The notes under the pieces are model-generated. The model saw nothing but the letters and a program-made list of their open reading frames with translations. It was not told where the DNA came from and searched no databases. Below are positions 35,901 through 45,036 of a DNA stretch of 64,000 nt, in pieces (positions within the stretch are counted from its first letter, which is position 1; every line of letters begins with the position of its first letter). This DNA is from Pseudescherichia sp031987975 (lineage in GTDB: Bacteria > Pseudomonadota > Gammaproteobacteria > Enterobacterales > Enterobacteriaceae). The stretch covers positions 124,001-188,000 of the forward strand of contig NZ_DALZYX010000009.1 of NCBI RefSeq assembly GCF_031987975.1, read 5' to 3'. The translations under genes were made by a program, and so were the position numbers.

Positions 35901-36350
35901 TTACTCAGCAACCACGTTGATGATAACTTTAGCAAACACTTCGCTGTGAACCTGGAAGTCCACTTCGTGCTCACCGGTAGTACGCAGAACGCCGTTCGGC
36001 AGACGAACTTCGCTCTTAGCTACGTCAACGCCAGCTGCAGTTACAGCGTCAGCGATGTCGCGAGTACCGATGGAACCGAACAGTTTACCTTCGTCGCCAG
36101 CTTTAGACGCGATGGTAACGGTGCCCAGTGCGTTGATTTTCTCAGCGCGAGCTTCTGCAGCGTTCTGAACGTCAGCCAGTTTAGCTTCCAGTTCAGCACG
36201 GCGTGCTTCGAAGAATTCAACGTTTTTCTTGGTAGCAGGAACAGCTTTGCCCTGCGGTACCAGGAAGTTACGAGCGTAGCCCGCTTTAACGTTAACCTGG
36301 TCGCCCAGGCTACCGAGGTTTGCTACTTTATCAAGCAGAATAACTTGCAT
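35901..36350 (-). CDS. rplI: Ribosomal protein bL9
   Basis: 149 residues as in E. coli. The N-terminal RNA-binding domain MQVILLDKVANLGSLGDQVNVKAGYARNFL, long connecting helix and C-terminal domain are all present. Binds 23S rRNA near the L1 stalk. Last gene of the S6 operon, 41 bases after rpsR, followed by a strong terminator. Confidence 0.99.
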   Translation of the reverse strand: MQVILLDKVANLGSLGDQVNVKAGYARNFLVPQGKAVPATKKNVEFFEARRAELEAKLADVQNAAEARAEKINALGTVTIASKAGDEGKLFGSIGTRDIADAVTAAGVDVAKSEVRLPNGVLRTTGEHEVDFQVHSEVFAKVIINVVAE

Positions 36351-36391
36351 TACCTTATCCTCTCAAAGTCGTATTAATGGACCGTGCCCGA

Positions 36392-36938
<547 letters not shown>

Positions 36939-36944
36939 CAGAAA

Positions 36945-37340
36945 TTACTCTTCAGAATCCCCAGCATCTTCAGCATCTGCGGTTTCGTTAGCGAAATCAT
37001 CGCGACGCTCACGGCGCTCGTCTTTCGCTTTAACCATCGGAGATGCTTCAGTAACAGCGTTTTTGGTACGCATAACCATGCTGCGGATAACGGCATCGTT
37101 GAAGCGGAAGTTAGTTTCCAGCTCATCGATCGCTTCCTGCGGCGCTTCAACGTTCAGCAGAACGTAGTGTGCTTTGTGCAGTTTGTTGATCGGATAAGCC
37201 AGCTGACGGCGGCCCCAGTCTTCCAGACGGTGGATCGTGCCTTCTGCTGCAGTGATAGCACCAGTGTAACGCTCGATCATGCCCGGAACCTGTTCGCTCT
37301 GGTCAGGATGGACCATAAAAACGATTTCGTAATGACGCAT
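36945..37340 (-). CDS. rpsF: Ribosomal protein bS6
   Basis: 131 residues, with the acidic C-terminal tail ending DAGDSEE that carries the glutamate-ligation region modified by RimK in E. coli. Starts MRHYEIVFMVHPDQSEQV. First gene of the operon; AAGGAG lies before the start. The leader contains an S6:S18-type control hairpin (37380-37426). Confidence 0.99.
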   Translation of the reverse strand: MRHYEIVFMVHPDQSEQVPGMIERYTGAITAAEGTIHRLEDWGRRQLAYPINKLHKAHYVLLNVEAPQEAIDELETNFRFNDAVIRSMVMRTKNAVTEASPMVKAKDERRERRDDFANETADAEDAGDSEE

Positions 37341-37379
37341 CGAATTGCTCCTTACGGATTATTCAGCCTCCTGTCAGGG

Positions 37380-37426
37380 TCAGCCGCGGCCCATGGAAGC
37401 AAGGAACGTTTTTGAAAGGCGGCTGA
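37380..37426 (-). promoter_or_regulatory. rpsF mRNA leader hairpin, candidate S6:S18 autoregulatory element
   Basis: Minus strand TCAGCCGC ... GCGGCTGA form a perfect eight-base stem enclosing about 31 bases with the CCG-containing arm. The S6:S18 complex binds a leader structure with a CCG bulge in other bacteria; the location 40 bases before the rpsF start fits that element. Confidence 0.5.
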
Positions 37427-37440
37427 AAAATTGACGCGTA

Positions 37441-37469
37441 ATCATACTTGCGAAGCCAGACGAACTCAA
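37441..37469 (-). promoter_or_regulatory. Sigma-70 promoter of the rpsF operon
   Basis: Minus strand TTGAGT, 17 bases, TATGAT. Good match to TTGACA-N17-TATAAT, directly upstream of the leader hairpin. Confidence 0.7.
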
Positions 37470-37694
37470 GGTGATTGCACAAATAATTCGCACAAAGCGT
37501 GAAGTGCACTTTTTCGGCAGGTCTAAGCTTGCTCAATCAGCCTTGCAGTAAATTTTTGTACAACTGCAGCAGAAACGATCGCGGTGAGTTTTCCCGCCAG
37601 TGAGTACACTTTATAGAAGCCCGAACGCGAGTGAGGAGCGGCTCCTCTACGATCGCGCATCAGAGAGCTGTTGATGAGTGAGTTGGGGTGCAAC

Positions 37695-37904
37695 ATGATG
37701 AAAATATTGACCATTCCACTACTGACGACGTTGCTTCTGGGCACCAGCGCAACGGCGGCTATTCATGTCGATCCGCATCCGGAACGCAATATGGATGACG
37801 TGATGAGCTTAGGCGTAGTATATATAAACCACAATCACGCCACTGACAGTGAAGCTGGCCAGCCCCCAACGCAAGAGAGTGAGGCACACGCTGCAAAGTA
37901 CTAA
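37695..37904 (+). pseudogene. yjfY: yjfY, C-terminally truncated DUF1471 (YhcN-family) periplasmic protein
   Basis: 69 residues from the ATG at 37695 (or the next ATG, 37698). The signal peptide MMKILTIPLLTTLLLGTSATAA is followed by HPERNMDDVMSLGVVYINHN, which aligns with E. coli YjfY (91 aa). The frame stops at AHAAKY, where the family continues with about 23 more residues forming the last strands of the domain. That tail is not found in the other frames. Its last 56 bases overlap the earliest possible start of the MFS gene, so the 3' end was probably lost in a rearrangement. It may still be secreted, but the fold is incomplete. Confidence 0.75.
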
Positions 37905-39099
37905 TACCGAATACCGCTCCACGACGCTGAGTCGTATTCCGCGGGGCGTCTGGGTTCTCGGCGGCGTTAGCCTGCTTATGGATGTTTCATCAGAGATGAT
38001 CCACAGCCTGCTGCCGCTGTTTATGGCCACCACCCTCGGCGCCAGCGTTATTATTATTGGCCTCATCGAGGGTCTGGCCGAAGCCACCGCCCTGATTATT
38101 AAAGTCTTCTCTGGCGTGCTCAGCGACTACCTTGGCAAACGCAAGGGGCTGGCCATGCTCGGCTACGGCCTTGGTGCATTAAGCAAGCCGCTCTTCGCCC
38201 TCGCAGGCTCCTCAGGCATGGTGCTCACCGCGCGGATGATCGACCGCGTCGGCAAAGGCATTCGCGGCGCACCGCGGGATGCGCTGGTGGCCGACGTCAC
38301 ACCGCCTGAGATCCGTGGCGCGGCTTACGGGCTACGTCAGTCGCTGGATACCGTTGGCGCGTTTCTCGGGCCGCTGCTGGCGGTGGCTCTGATGTTTGTC
38401 TGGCACAACGACTTTCAGGCTATCTTCTGGGTGGCCGTTATTCCGGGCGTCATGTCCATCGCCCTGCTCTGGTTTGGCCTGCGCGAACCCAAAAACCCTG
38501 TAGCCCATAAACGGACCAACCCGCTGCGCCGGGAAAGCCTAAAGAAGCTCAGCGCTGCCTACTGGTGGGTAGTAGGCTTAGGAGCCATCTTTACCCTGGC
38601 CCGCTTTAGCGAGGCGTTTCTTGTTCTGCGTGCCAATCAGATGGGAATCCCGCTTTTCGCCATCCCGCTGGTGATGGTCGCCATGAACCTGGTCTACAGC
38701 CTGACGGCCTATCCGTTTGGCAAGCTGTCTGACCGCATGAGCCATAGCGGCCTGTTACAAGCCGGACTGCTGGTGCTGATCGCCGCAGACATCGCTCTAG
38801 CGCTCAGCCAGCACTGGGGCACGCTGCTGATCGGCGTTGGTCTGTGGGGGATCCATATGGGCATGACCCAGGGCCTGCTGGCTGCCATGATCGCCCACAC
38901 CGCCCCGCCAGAGCTGCGTGGCACCGCCTTCGGCATGTTCAATCTGATTAGCGGCATCGCGATGCTGCTGGCCAGCACCGGCGCGGGTATCCTGTGGGAG
39001 ACGCTGGGTGCCGCTTCGACCTTCTACGCAGGAGCGATTATCTGCGTGATTACGCTGCTGGGTATGCGGCTTACCCCTGCGGCATACCAGCAGCGTTAA
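37849..39099 (+). CDS. MFS transporter
   Basis: Up to 416 residues with about twelve membrane segments. Motif A-like GVLSDYLGKRKGLAM follows membrane segment 2 and RMIDRVGKGIRGAPRDALVADV marks a conserved family loop; a second motif A-like sequence PFGKLSDRMSHS starts the C-terminal half. Substrate unknown. No ATG is available before the first membrane segment. Possible starts are GTG at 37849 or GTG at 37879, both inside the truncated yjfY and neither with a good ribosome site, so translation may be coupled to yjfY. It ends six bases before the convergent ulaF stop. Not present in the E. coli gene order. Confidence 0.85.
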   Translation: MKLASPQRKRVRHTLQSTNTEYRSTTLSRIPRGVWVLGGVSLLMDVSSEMIHSLLPLFMATTLGASVIIIGLIEGLAEATALIIKVFSGVLSDYLGKRKGLAMLGYGLGALSKPLFALAGSSGMVLTARMIDRVGKGIRGAPRDALVADVTPPEIRGAAYGLRQSLDTVGAFLGPLLAVALMFVWHNDFQAIFWVAVIPGVMSIALLWFGLREPKNPVAHKRTNPLRRESLKKLSAAYWWVVGLGAIFTLARFSEAFLVLRANQMGIPLFAIPLVMVAMNLVYSLTAYPFGKLSDRMSHSGLLQAGLLVLIAADIALALSQHWGTLLIGVGLWGIHMGMTQGLLAAMIAHTAPPELRGTAFGMFNLISGIAMLLASTGAGILWETLGAASTFYAGAIICVITLLGMRLTPAAYQQR

Positions 39100-39105
39100 G
39101 CACGT

Positions 39106-39792
39106 TTACTTCTGTCCGTAATAGGCGTGGGAACCGTGCTTGCGCATAAAGTGTTTAGCCATGAGGTAATCATCAATGGGCTTCAGGTCCGGATTGATGC
39201 CGCGCGCGATCCACGCCATTCGCGCCACCTCTTCCATCACCACCGCATTGTGTACCGCATCATGCGCATTCTTGCCCCAGGCAAAAGGTCCGTGCTGGTA
39301 GACCACCACGCCCGGCGTATGCAGCGGCTCGCGCTCCTTCAGCGTTTCGATGATGACCCTACCGGTGTTTAGCTCGTATTCGCCCTGCACCTCCTCCTCG
39401 GTTAGCGCCCGCGTGCAGGGTATATCGCCGAGGAAGTAATCTGCATGGGTCGTGCCCAGCGCCGGGATAGCCAGCCCGGCCTGCGCCCAGGCGGTTGCGT
39501 GCGTTGAGTGGGTATGCACCACGCCACCGAGGGAGGGATAGCGCCGATAGAGCGCCAGATGGGTGGCGGTATCGGAAGAGGGCCGCAGTTTACCCTCCAC
39601 CACCTGCCCCTGCATATCCACTATTACGATGTCGTCCACCGTCATCGCCTCATAGCTCACGCCGCTGGGCTTGATAGCCACCAGCCCGCGTACCCTGTCG
39701 ATGGCGCTAACGTTGCCCCAGGTAAAGGTCACCAGACCGTGGCGGGGCAGATCCAGATTGGCCGCAAAAACCTGCTGTTTAAGCTGCTGCAT
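39106..39792 (-). CDS. ulaF: L-ribulose-5-phosphate 4-epimerase UlaF
   Basis: 228 residues as in E. coli. Class II aldolase/epimerase fold with zinc ligands in HTHSTHATAWAQ (about residue 93). Converts L-ribulose-5-phosphate to D-xylulose-5-phosphate, the last step of anaerobic L-ascorbate use, feeding the pentose phosphate pathway. Its start overlaps the ulaE stop by 14 bases. Confidence 0.97.
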   Translation of the reverse strand: MQQLKQQVFAANLDLPRHGLVTFTWGNVSAIDRVRGLVAIKPSGVSYEAMTVDDIVIVDMQGQVVEGKLRPSSDTATHLALYRRYPSLGGVVHTHSTHATAWAQAGLAIPALGTTHADYFLGDIPCTRALTEEEVQGEYELNTGRVIIETLKEREPLHTPGVVVYQHGPFAWGKNAHDAVHNAVVMEEVARMAWIARGINPDLKPIDDYLMAKHFMRKHGSHAYYGQK

Positions 39793-40645
39793 GGGTATCC
39801 TCCACTAGTCCGGCCCGTGCCATGCGCTCGCACACCCACGCCCGCGCCTTCGCCACCTCCTGCAGCGGATCGGCCGCCGTCTCGCTCCACATTTCGATCA
39901 GGTAAGGCCCGCAGTAGCCGCTCTCTTTCAGCGTGCGGAAGCAGCGTTCGAAATCCACTACGCCGGTGCCAAAAGGAACGTTTTTGAATACGCCAGGACG
40001 GGTATCCTTCACGTGCACCGCCACGATATGTCCGCTGCCTGCCCGCAGCTCCATCTGCACGTCGTTGTCCCACGCAGAAAGGTTGCCGATATCGGGATAG
40101 AGCTGAAACCACGGATTATTCAGGTAGTGGGTATAGCCGAGGGCTTTGCTGATAGAGTTCATCAGCGGATAGTCCATGATCTCCATCGCCAGCGTCACCT
40201 GCGCACGGCTGGCCATCTCCACGCTCTCCTTCAGCCCATCACGGAAACGGCGGCGCGTCTCGTCGTTGGCCTGCTGATAGTAGACGTCATAGCCAGCCAG
40301 CTGGATCACGCGGATGCCGACGTCCTGCGCCAGCTGAATAGCGCGACGCATGATCTCCAGCCCCTCGGCTCGCACCGCGTCATCTTCACTGCCCAGCGGA
40401 AAGCGACGGTGGGCACTCAGGCACATAGAGGGAACCCGCACCCCGGTTTCAGCAACCGCTTTTACCAGCGCCAGACGCTGCTCTTGGCTCCAGCTAAGCC
40501 GGGCCAGCCGGACGTCAGTTTCGTCGATCGACATCTCAACAAAATCAAACCCCAGCGTTTTCGCAAGATTAAGGCGCTCATACCAGCACTCCCCGGCGGG
40601 GAGCGCTTTTTCATAGATGCCAAGCGGCACGGTTTTCGACAGCAT
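39779..40645 (-). CDS. ulaE: L-xylulose-5-phosphate 3-epimerase UlaE
   Basis: 288 residues (E. coli 284). TIM-barrel epimerase; metal ligands lie in the regions LAMEIMD, QLYPDIGN, HIVAVHVKD and YLIEMWSE. Converts L-xylulose-5-phosphate to L-ribulose-5-phosphate. Nine bases downstream of ulaD. Confidence 0.97.
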   Translation of the reverse strand: MLSKTVPLGIYEKALPAGECWYERLNLAKTLGFDFVEMSIDETDVRLARLSWSQEQRLALVKAVAETGVRVPSMCLSAHRRFPLGSEDDAVRAEGLEIMRRAIQLAQDVGIRVIQLAGYDVYYQQANDETRRRFRDGLKESVEMASRAQVTLAMEIMDYPLMNSISKALGYTHYLNNPWFQLYPDIGNLSAWDNDVQMELRAGSGHIVAVHVKDTRPGVFKNVPFGTGVVDFERCFRTLKESGYCGPYLIEMWSETAADPLQEVAKARAWVCERMARAGLVEDTHAAA

Positions 40646-40654
40646 AGCCGCTCC

Positions 40655-41305
40655 TTAACCCCACAGCTGGGCGATTGAGCGTTTAAACTGCCGCGCGGCC
40701 TGCACCGGATCGGCAGCATCACGAATGCTACGACCGGCGATAAACACATGGATCGGAATGCCTTTAAACAGCGGCAGATCCTCCAGTGCCAGCCCACCGG
40801 TGACGGTGACCTTAAAGCCCATCTCCGCCAGACGTTTGATCGCGCTGATATCTGCCTCGCTCCAGGCGACGCCCGCCGCCTGCGCATCGCGGCTGCGGTG
40901 GTAGACCACCTGCTGAATGCCCGCTTCCCGCCACGCCTGCGCCTGTTCCCACGTCCAGAAGCCGGTCAGCTCGATTTGTACGTCGCCGTTAAACTCCCGG
41001 GCGACGTCGAGCGCCCCTTTGGCGGTGTTGATATCTGCGCAGCAGATCACGGTGACCCAGTCGGCGTTGGCCTCAAAGCACATGCGCGAGAGGATCTTCC
41101 CGGCATCGGCAATCTTGGCGTCGGCCAGCACGATTTTATGCGGATAGAGCGCCTTGAGATCGCGCACCGCGCGTACCCCTTCCCCTACGCAGAGGATGGT
41201 CCCCACCTCAATAATGTCCACCTCTTCGGCGATCAGCCGCGTAGTGGCGTAGGCATCGGCAAGGGTCTGGTTATCCAGTGCAACCTGTAACATCGGTAAT
41301 GACAT
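40655..41305 (-). CDS. ulaD: 3-keto-L-gulonate-6-phosphate decarboxylase UlaD
   Basis: 216 residues, same as E. coli, from the ATG at 41305 (MSLPMLQVALDNQ) with AAGGAAG upstream; the longer frame to 41347 is rejected. TIM-barrel of the orotidine decarboxylase suprafamily with LADAKIADAG (metal and substrate residues) and HVFIAGRSIRDA (phosphate site). Releases CO2 to give L-xylulose-5-phosphate. Confidence 0.97.
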   Translation of the reverse strand: MSLPMLQVALDNQTLADAYATTRLIAEEVDIIEVGTILCVGEGVRAVRDLKALYPHKIVLADAKIADAGKILSRMCFEANADWVTVICCADINTAKGALDVAREFNGDVQIELTGFWTWEQAQAWREAGIQQVVYHRSRDAQAAGVAWSEADISAIKRLAEMGFKVTVTGGLALEDLPLFKGIPIHVFIAGRSIRDAADPVQAARQFKRSIAQLWG

Positions 41306-41318
41306 CATCGTCTTCCTT

Positions 41319-41786
41319 TTAAACAGCCGCCGCAGTGGCGTTATCAATTAAATCAAGGACCTCCTGCTCGCTACGGCAGGCGCGGAGGCGATCAAAGTTA
41401 GCTTCATCTTCAAACAGGTTAACGATCTGCATAATGCCGACCTCCTGATGGGTGTGGGCATCTACCGCCGCCAGGGTGATGAGGATATCGACCGGATCGT
41501 TATCGTCATGGTTGAACGCCAGCGGCGTCTTAAGCGTCACCAGCGCAAAACCGGTTTTTTTGACGCCCTCCTCCGGGCGGCCATGAGGCATCGCCAGCCC
41601 CGGCGCGAGCACAAAGTAGGGACCAAACTTTTCGACGCCGTCGAGAATGGCCTGGTAGTAGCGCGGCTCCACCACGTCGGCGTCCACCAGCAGATCGACG
41701 CCAATTTTCACGGCCTCCTGCCAGCTCCCGGCCTCCGCCTGCAGGCGAATGGAGTGGTTTTGCGCCAGCGAATCACGTAGTTTCAT
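41319..41786 (-). CDS. ulaC: Ascorbate PTS component EIIA, UlaC
   Basis: 155 residues (E. coli 154). PTS EIIA type 2 domain; the phosphorylated histidine is in LAPGLAMPHGRPEEGV. Transfers phosphate from HPr to UlaB. AAGGAT precedes the start; it begins three bases after the ulaB stop. Confidence 0.97.
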   Translation of the reverse strand: MKLRDSLAQNHSIRLQAEAGSWQEAVKIGVDLLVDADVVEPRYYQAILDGVEKFGPYFVLAPGLAMPHGRPEEGVKKTGFALVTLKTPLAFNHDDNDPVDILITLAAVDAHTHQEVGIMQIVNLFEDEANFDRLRACRSEQEVLDLIDNATAAAV

Positions 41787-41789
41787 GAC

Positions 41790-42101
41790 TTATCCTTGCT
41801 TCATATCCTGGGGAAAGTGTGCCTGGATCACCTCCAGCAGCTTCGGGCCAAAGTCGGCCGCCGAGAGCATGTTGCGCACGCCCACTACGTATTTGTTGCC
41901 TGTCACCGTGATTTCGCTGGCGACATGGGTTGAGGCGATGATGATATCCGCGCCATTCAGCTCGCTCTTATACTCACCGACGGCGCAGCTGTTAACGGTA
42001 TGGGCGATCCCCTGCTGGGTGAGGAACTGATCGACCTTCATTTTCATAATCATTGAGCTGCCTTGCCCGCAGCCACACACTGCCAGAATACGTACGGTCA
42101 T
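41790..42101 (-). CDS. ulaB: Ascorbate PTS component EIIB, UlaB
   Basis: 103 residues (E. coli 101) from the ATG at 42101 with AGGAG seven bases upstream; the extension to 42164 overlaps ulaA and is rejected. The phosphocysteine is in ILAVCGCGQGSS. E. coli has CGNGQGSS, so here a second cysteine sits two residues later. Passes phosphate from UlaC to ascorbate during uptake. Confidence 0.96.
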   Translation of the reverse strand: MTVRILAVCGCGQGSSMIMKMKVDQFLTQQGIAHTVNSCAVGEYKSELNGADIIIASTHVASEITVTGNKYVVGVRNMLSAADFGPKLLEVIQAHFPQDMKQG

Positions 42102-42114
42102 AACTTCACTCCTT

Positions 42115-43512
42115 TTACTGGGCAGAACGCTCTGCCAGCTCGTTTTCCGCGTCCTCTTCCGCACGCAGCGTGCGTCCGGCGAAGACCATATAGATCAGTG
42201 CAATCAGGATGATGACGCCCATAAACCACAGCCCCAGCGTCATGCCCTGCATCATCGGCGGGGCCAGAATCGACCAGTCCGCCATCCCCATCCAGGCGCT
42301 CATGCCGGTGAGCTTGATAGCCCAGACGCAGCCAAAGATCTCAATCATCCCCATCACCAGGCAGATCTTGAGCGCGGCGCGCCAGCCGCCGAAGTGGTTG
42401 GCAAACACGCCGATGGTGGCGTTGGAGAAGAACATGGGAATAAAGCCGGGAATGATGAGGATCGAGGAGCCGCAGGCGATAAGAATACCCACCGCCAGCA
42501 GCTGGCCCACCGTGCCCCACATGAAGCCCCACACCACGGCGTTAGGGGCAAAGCTATAGATAGCCGCGCAGTCGATAGCCAGCACCGCGCCGGGGATCAG
42601 CCGCTGGGAGATGCCGTTAAAGGCTTCTGACAGCTCGGCGACGAACATGCGCACGCCCTGTACGATGATGAAAATGGCTACCGCGAACTGGAAGCCGGTT
42701 TGCAGGATATAGATAGTCCAGTGAGTTTTACCCGCCATCGCCTGCACGGTATCGAGTCCGAAAGAGATAAGGATTGCGCCGAAGAAAACCGTCATCACAA
42801 TCGCCGTCGAGACGATATTGTCATGAAAGATATTCAGCCAGCCGGGAAGGTTTAGTTCCTCCACGCTCTCCTCTTTTTTACCGAGGTAAGGCGCAAGCTT
42901 GTAAGCAATCCAGGAGGCAAACTGCTGCTGGTGGCCGATTGAGAAGCCGCTATTTTCAGTCACCTCCTGGGTAGGCTTGAACATCATGTTGGAGGTGATC
43001 CCCCAGTAGAGCGACACCAGCACAGCGGTACAGATAATGGTGGTCCACATCGGATAGCCGAGGATATAGAAGAACACCGCGATTAGCCCCGCCTGCTGGA
43101 ACATGATGTGGCCGGTGAGCATGATGGTGCGAATGCCGGTAACGCGCCGTAACAGGACGTAAATAATATTCAACGCCAGCGCCAGCAGCACCGCATAGCC
43201 TACCCAGCTATAGGCATCCCCCATCCGGTCGATGGTTGCCATCATTGAGGCATAGGTATCAGAGATGGCGCCGTTGATGCCGTATACCTCTGACATTTTA
43301 GCCACGACCGGCTTAAAGGTGCTGGTGAGGATCCCGGATCCGGCCTGTAGCAGCATAAAACCAATGATCGTTTTGATCGTACCCTTAACGATAACGCTCA
43401 CGCTTTTACGCAGCAGGATATACCCCAGGCACGTCACAATACCCAGCAGCAGCGGCGCGTTGGTCATGACCTGGTTAAAGAACACGGTAAAGAGGGTGTA
43501 GAGGGTCTCCAT
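42115..43512 (-). CDS. ulaA: Ascorbate PTS membrane component EIIC, UlaA
   Basis: 465 residues as in E. coli. Integral membrane EIIC of the ascorbate (UlaA/SgaT) class with about eleven membrane segments; imports L-ascorbate with phosphorylation. First gene of the ulaABCDEF operon; GGAGAG lies upstream of the ATG. Operators for UlaR lie in the 353-base divergent region shared with ulaG. Confidence 0.97.
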   Translation of the reverse strand: METLYTLFTVFFNQVMTNAPLLLGIVTCLGYILLRKSVSVIVKGTIKTIIGFMLLQAGSGILTSTFKPVVAKMSEVYGINGAISDTYASMMATIDRMGDAYSWVGYAVLLALALNIIYVLLRRVTGIRTIMLTGHIMFQQAGLIAVFFYILGYPMWTTIICTAVLVSLYWGITSNMMFKPTQEVTENSGFSIGHQQQFASWIAYKLAPYLGKKEESVEELNLPGWLNIFHDNIVSTAIVMTVFFGAILISFGLDTVQAMAGKTHWTIYILQTGFQFAVAIFIIVQGVRMFVAELSEAFNGISQRLIPGAVLAIDCAAIYSFAPNAVVWGFMWGTVGQLLAVGILIACGSSILIIPGFIPMFFSNATIGVFANHFGGWRAALKICLVMGMIEIFGCVWAIKLTGMSAWMGMADWSILAPPMMQGMTLGLWFMGVIILIALIYMVFAGRTLRAEEDAENELAERSAQ

Positions 43513-43586
43513 AACGCTCTCCAGAGAGTGGATGCGCCGGATCTTTGCAGCCCGGCACGGGATGTGCTCACTACTCTACCCATCAA

Positions 43587-43619
43587 AAATAATCACAAAA
43601 AGATTGAATATGATTATTT
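43587..43619. promoter_or_regulatory. UlaR-type operator cluster on the ulaA side
   Basis: Perfect inverted repeat AAATAATCA / TGATTATTT separated by 15 bases. The left arm runs into TAATCACAAAAAGATTG, which resembles the ulaG-side operator, and the right arm into TTTGTGAT, a further inverted copy. Repeated ATCACAAA units suit the DeoR-family repressor UlaR. Confidence 0.55.
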
Positions 43620-43820
43620 GTGATGCGCCGCGCAATTTATTTCCCTACGTTACATACGGTAATATATGTATGTGATTAATACATATTAATATCAAATAGT
43701 TAAATAAATACCAATGCGTTTAAATCAAGGTGATGTCCATAACAGCATTCCCTAATGCATTTTTAAAGCCGCATTTTCTCGTTGCATTGCTGATAAAACG
43801 GTGACAGCATAAATCAAAAG

Positions 43821-43837
43821 AAATCACAAAATGATTT
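43821..43837. promoter_or_regulatory. UlaR-type operator overlapping the ulaG promoter
   Basis: AAATCA, five bases, TGATTT. It abuts the ulaG -10 element, TATAAT at 43837-43842, so bound repressor would block polymerase. The rest of the 353-base ulaA-ulaG spacer (43513-43865) is AT-rich with no gene; DNA bending between the two operator sets is plausible. Confidence 0.6.
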
Positions 43838-43865
43838 ATAATGACTACACGTAAGGAGTAGCGCG

Positions 43866-44930
43866 ATGAGTAAAGTGGAAACCATTACCCGTGAATCCTG
43901 GATCCTGAATACCTTTCCAGAATGGGGAAGCTGGCTGAATGAGGAGATTGCACAGGAGCGTGTGGCCCCAGGCACCTTTGCCATGTGGTGGCTGGGCTGT
44001 ACGGGGATCTGGCTCAAAACCGAAGGGAGCACCAACATCTGCATCGATCTCTGGTGCGGCACGGGTAAGCAGAGCCACGGCAACCCGCTGATGAAAACCG
44101 GCCACCAGATGCAGCGCATGGCAGGCGTGAAAAAACTGCAGCCCAACCTGCGTACCACGCCGTTTGTGCTCGATCCTTTTGCTATCCGCCAGATCGACGC
44201 TGTGTTGGCCACCCACGATCATAACGATCATATCGACGTTAACGTCGCCGCCGCCGTGATGCAGAACTGCGCCAGCGATGTGCCCTTTATCGGGCCGCAG
44301 ACCTGCGTCGATCTGTGGGTCGGCTGGGGCGTGCCACGCGAGCGCTGCATCGTGGTGAAACCGGGTGACGTAGTAAAGGTAAAAGATATCGAGATCCATG
44401 CCCTGGACGCTTTCGACCGCACGGCGCTCATCACCCTGCCAGCGGATCAAAAAGCCGCGGGCGTGCTGCCAGACGGAATGGATCTGCGCGCCGTAAACTA
44501 CCTGTTTAAGACACCGGGCGGCTCCCTGTACCACAGCGGCGACTCCCACTACTCGAACTACTATGCGAAGCACGGCAATGAGCATCAGATAGATGTGGCG
44601 CTGGGATCCTACGGTGAGAACCCGCGCGGCATTACCGATAAGATGACCAGCGCCGATATCCTGCGCATGGCGGAGGCGCTAAACACCAAAGTAGTGATCC
44701 CCTTCCATCACGATATCTGGTCAAACTTCCAGGCCGATCCGCAGGAGATCCGCGTCCTGTGGGAGATGAAAAAAGATCGCCTGAAGTACGGCTTTAAGCC
44801 CTTTATCTGGCAGCCGGGGGGCAAGTTCACCTGGCCGCTGGACAAGGACAATCTGGAATACCATTTTCCACGCGGGTTTGATGACTGCTTTACCTGTGAG
44901 CCGGACCTACCGTTTAAATCTTTCCTGTAA
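43866..44930 (+). CDS. ulaG: L-ascorbate-6-phosphate lactonase UlaG
   Basis: 354 residues as in E. coli. Metallo-beta-lactamase fold with the metal motif ATHDHNDHID (about residue 117). Opens the lactone of L-ascorbate-6-phosphate to 3-keto-L-gulonate-6-phosphate. Divergent from ulaA; AAGGAGTA precedes the ATG. A terminator follows. Confidence 0.97.
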   Translation: MSKVETITRESWILNTFPEWGSWLNEEIAQERVAPGTFAMWWLGCTGIWLKTEGSTNICIDLWCGTGKQSHGNPLMKTGHQMQRMAGVKKLQPNLRTTPFVLDPFAIRQIDAVLATHDHNDHIDVNVAAAVMQNCASDVPFIGPQTCVDLWVGWGVPRERCIVVKPGDVVKVKDIEIHALDAFDRTALITLPADQKAAGVLPDGMDLRAVNYLFKTPGGSLYHSGDSHYSNYYAKHGNEHQIDVALGSYGENPRGITDKMTSADILRMAEALNTKVVIPFHHDIWSNFQADPQEIRVLWEMKKDRLKYGFKPFIWQPGGKFTWPLDKDNLEYHFPRGFDDCFTCEPDLPFKSFL

Positions 44931-44938
44931 CATGCAGA

Positions 44939-44965
44939 GAGTGCCGGCCACGCCCGGCACTTTTT
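44939..44965 (+). terminator. Terminator of ulaG
   Basis: Stem GTGCCGG / CCGGCAC with a six-base loop followed by TTTTT. Confidence 0.88.
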
Positions 44966-45036
44966 AACTCAAAGCTTAGTAATCCACGGCTATTTCAAAT
45001 AGTATCGTAAAGAATCATGTTTAATCGGAATAGCTC

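Noticed and set aside
37633..37647. GAGGAGCGGCTCCTC as a terminator before yjfY
   Set aside because: The arms leave a one-base loop and there is no T-run; at most a chance dyad.
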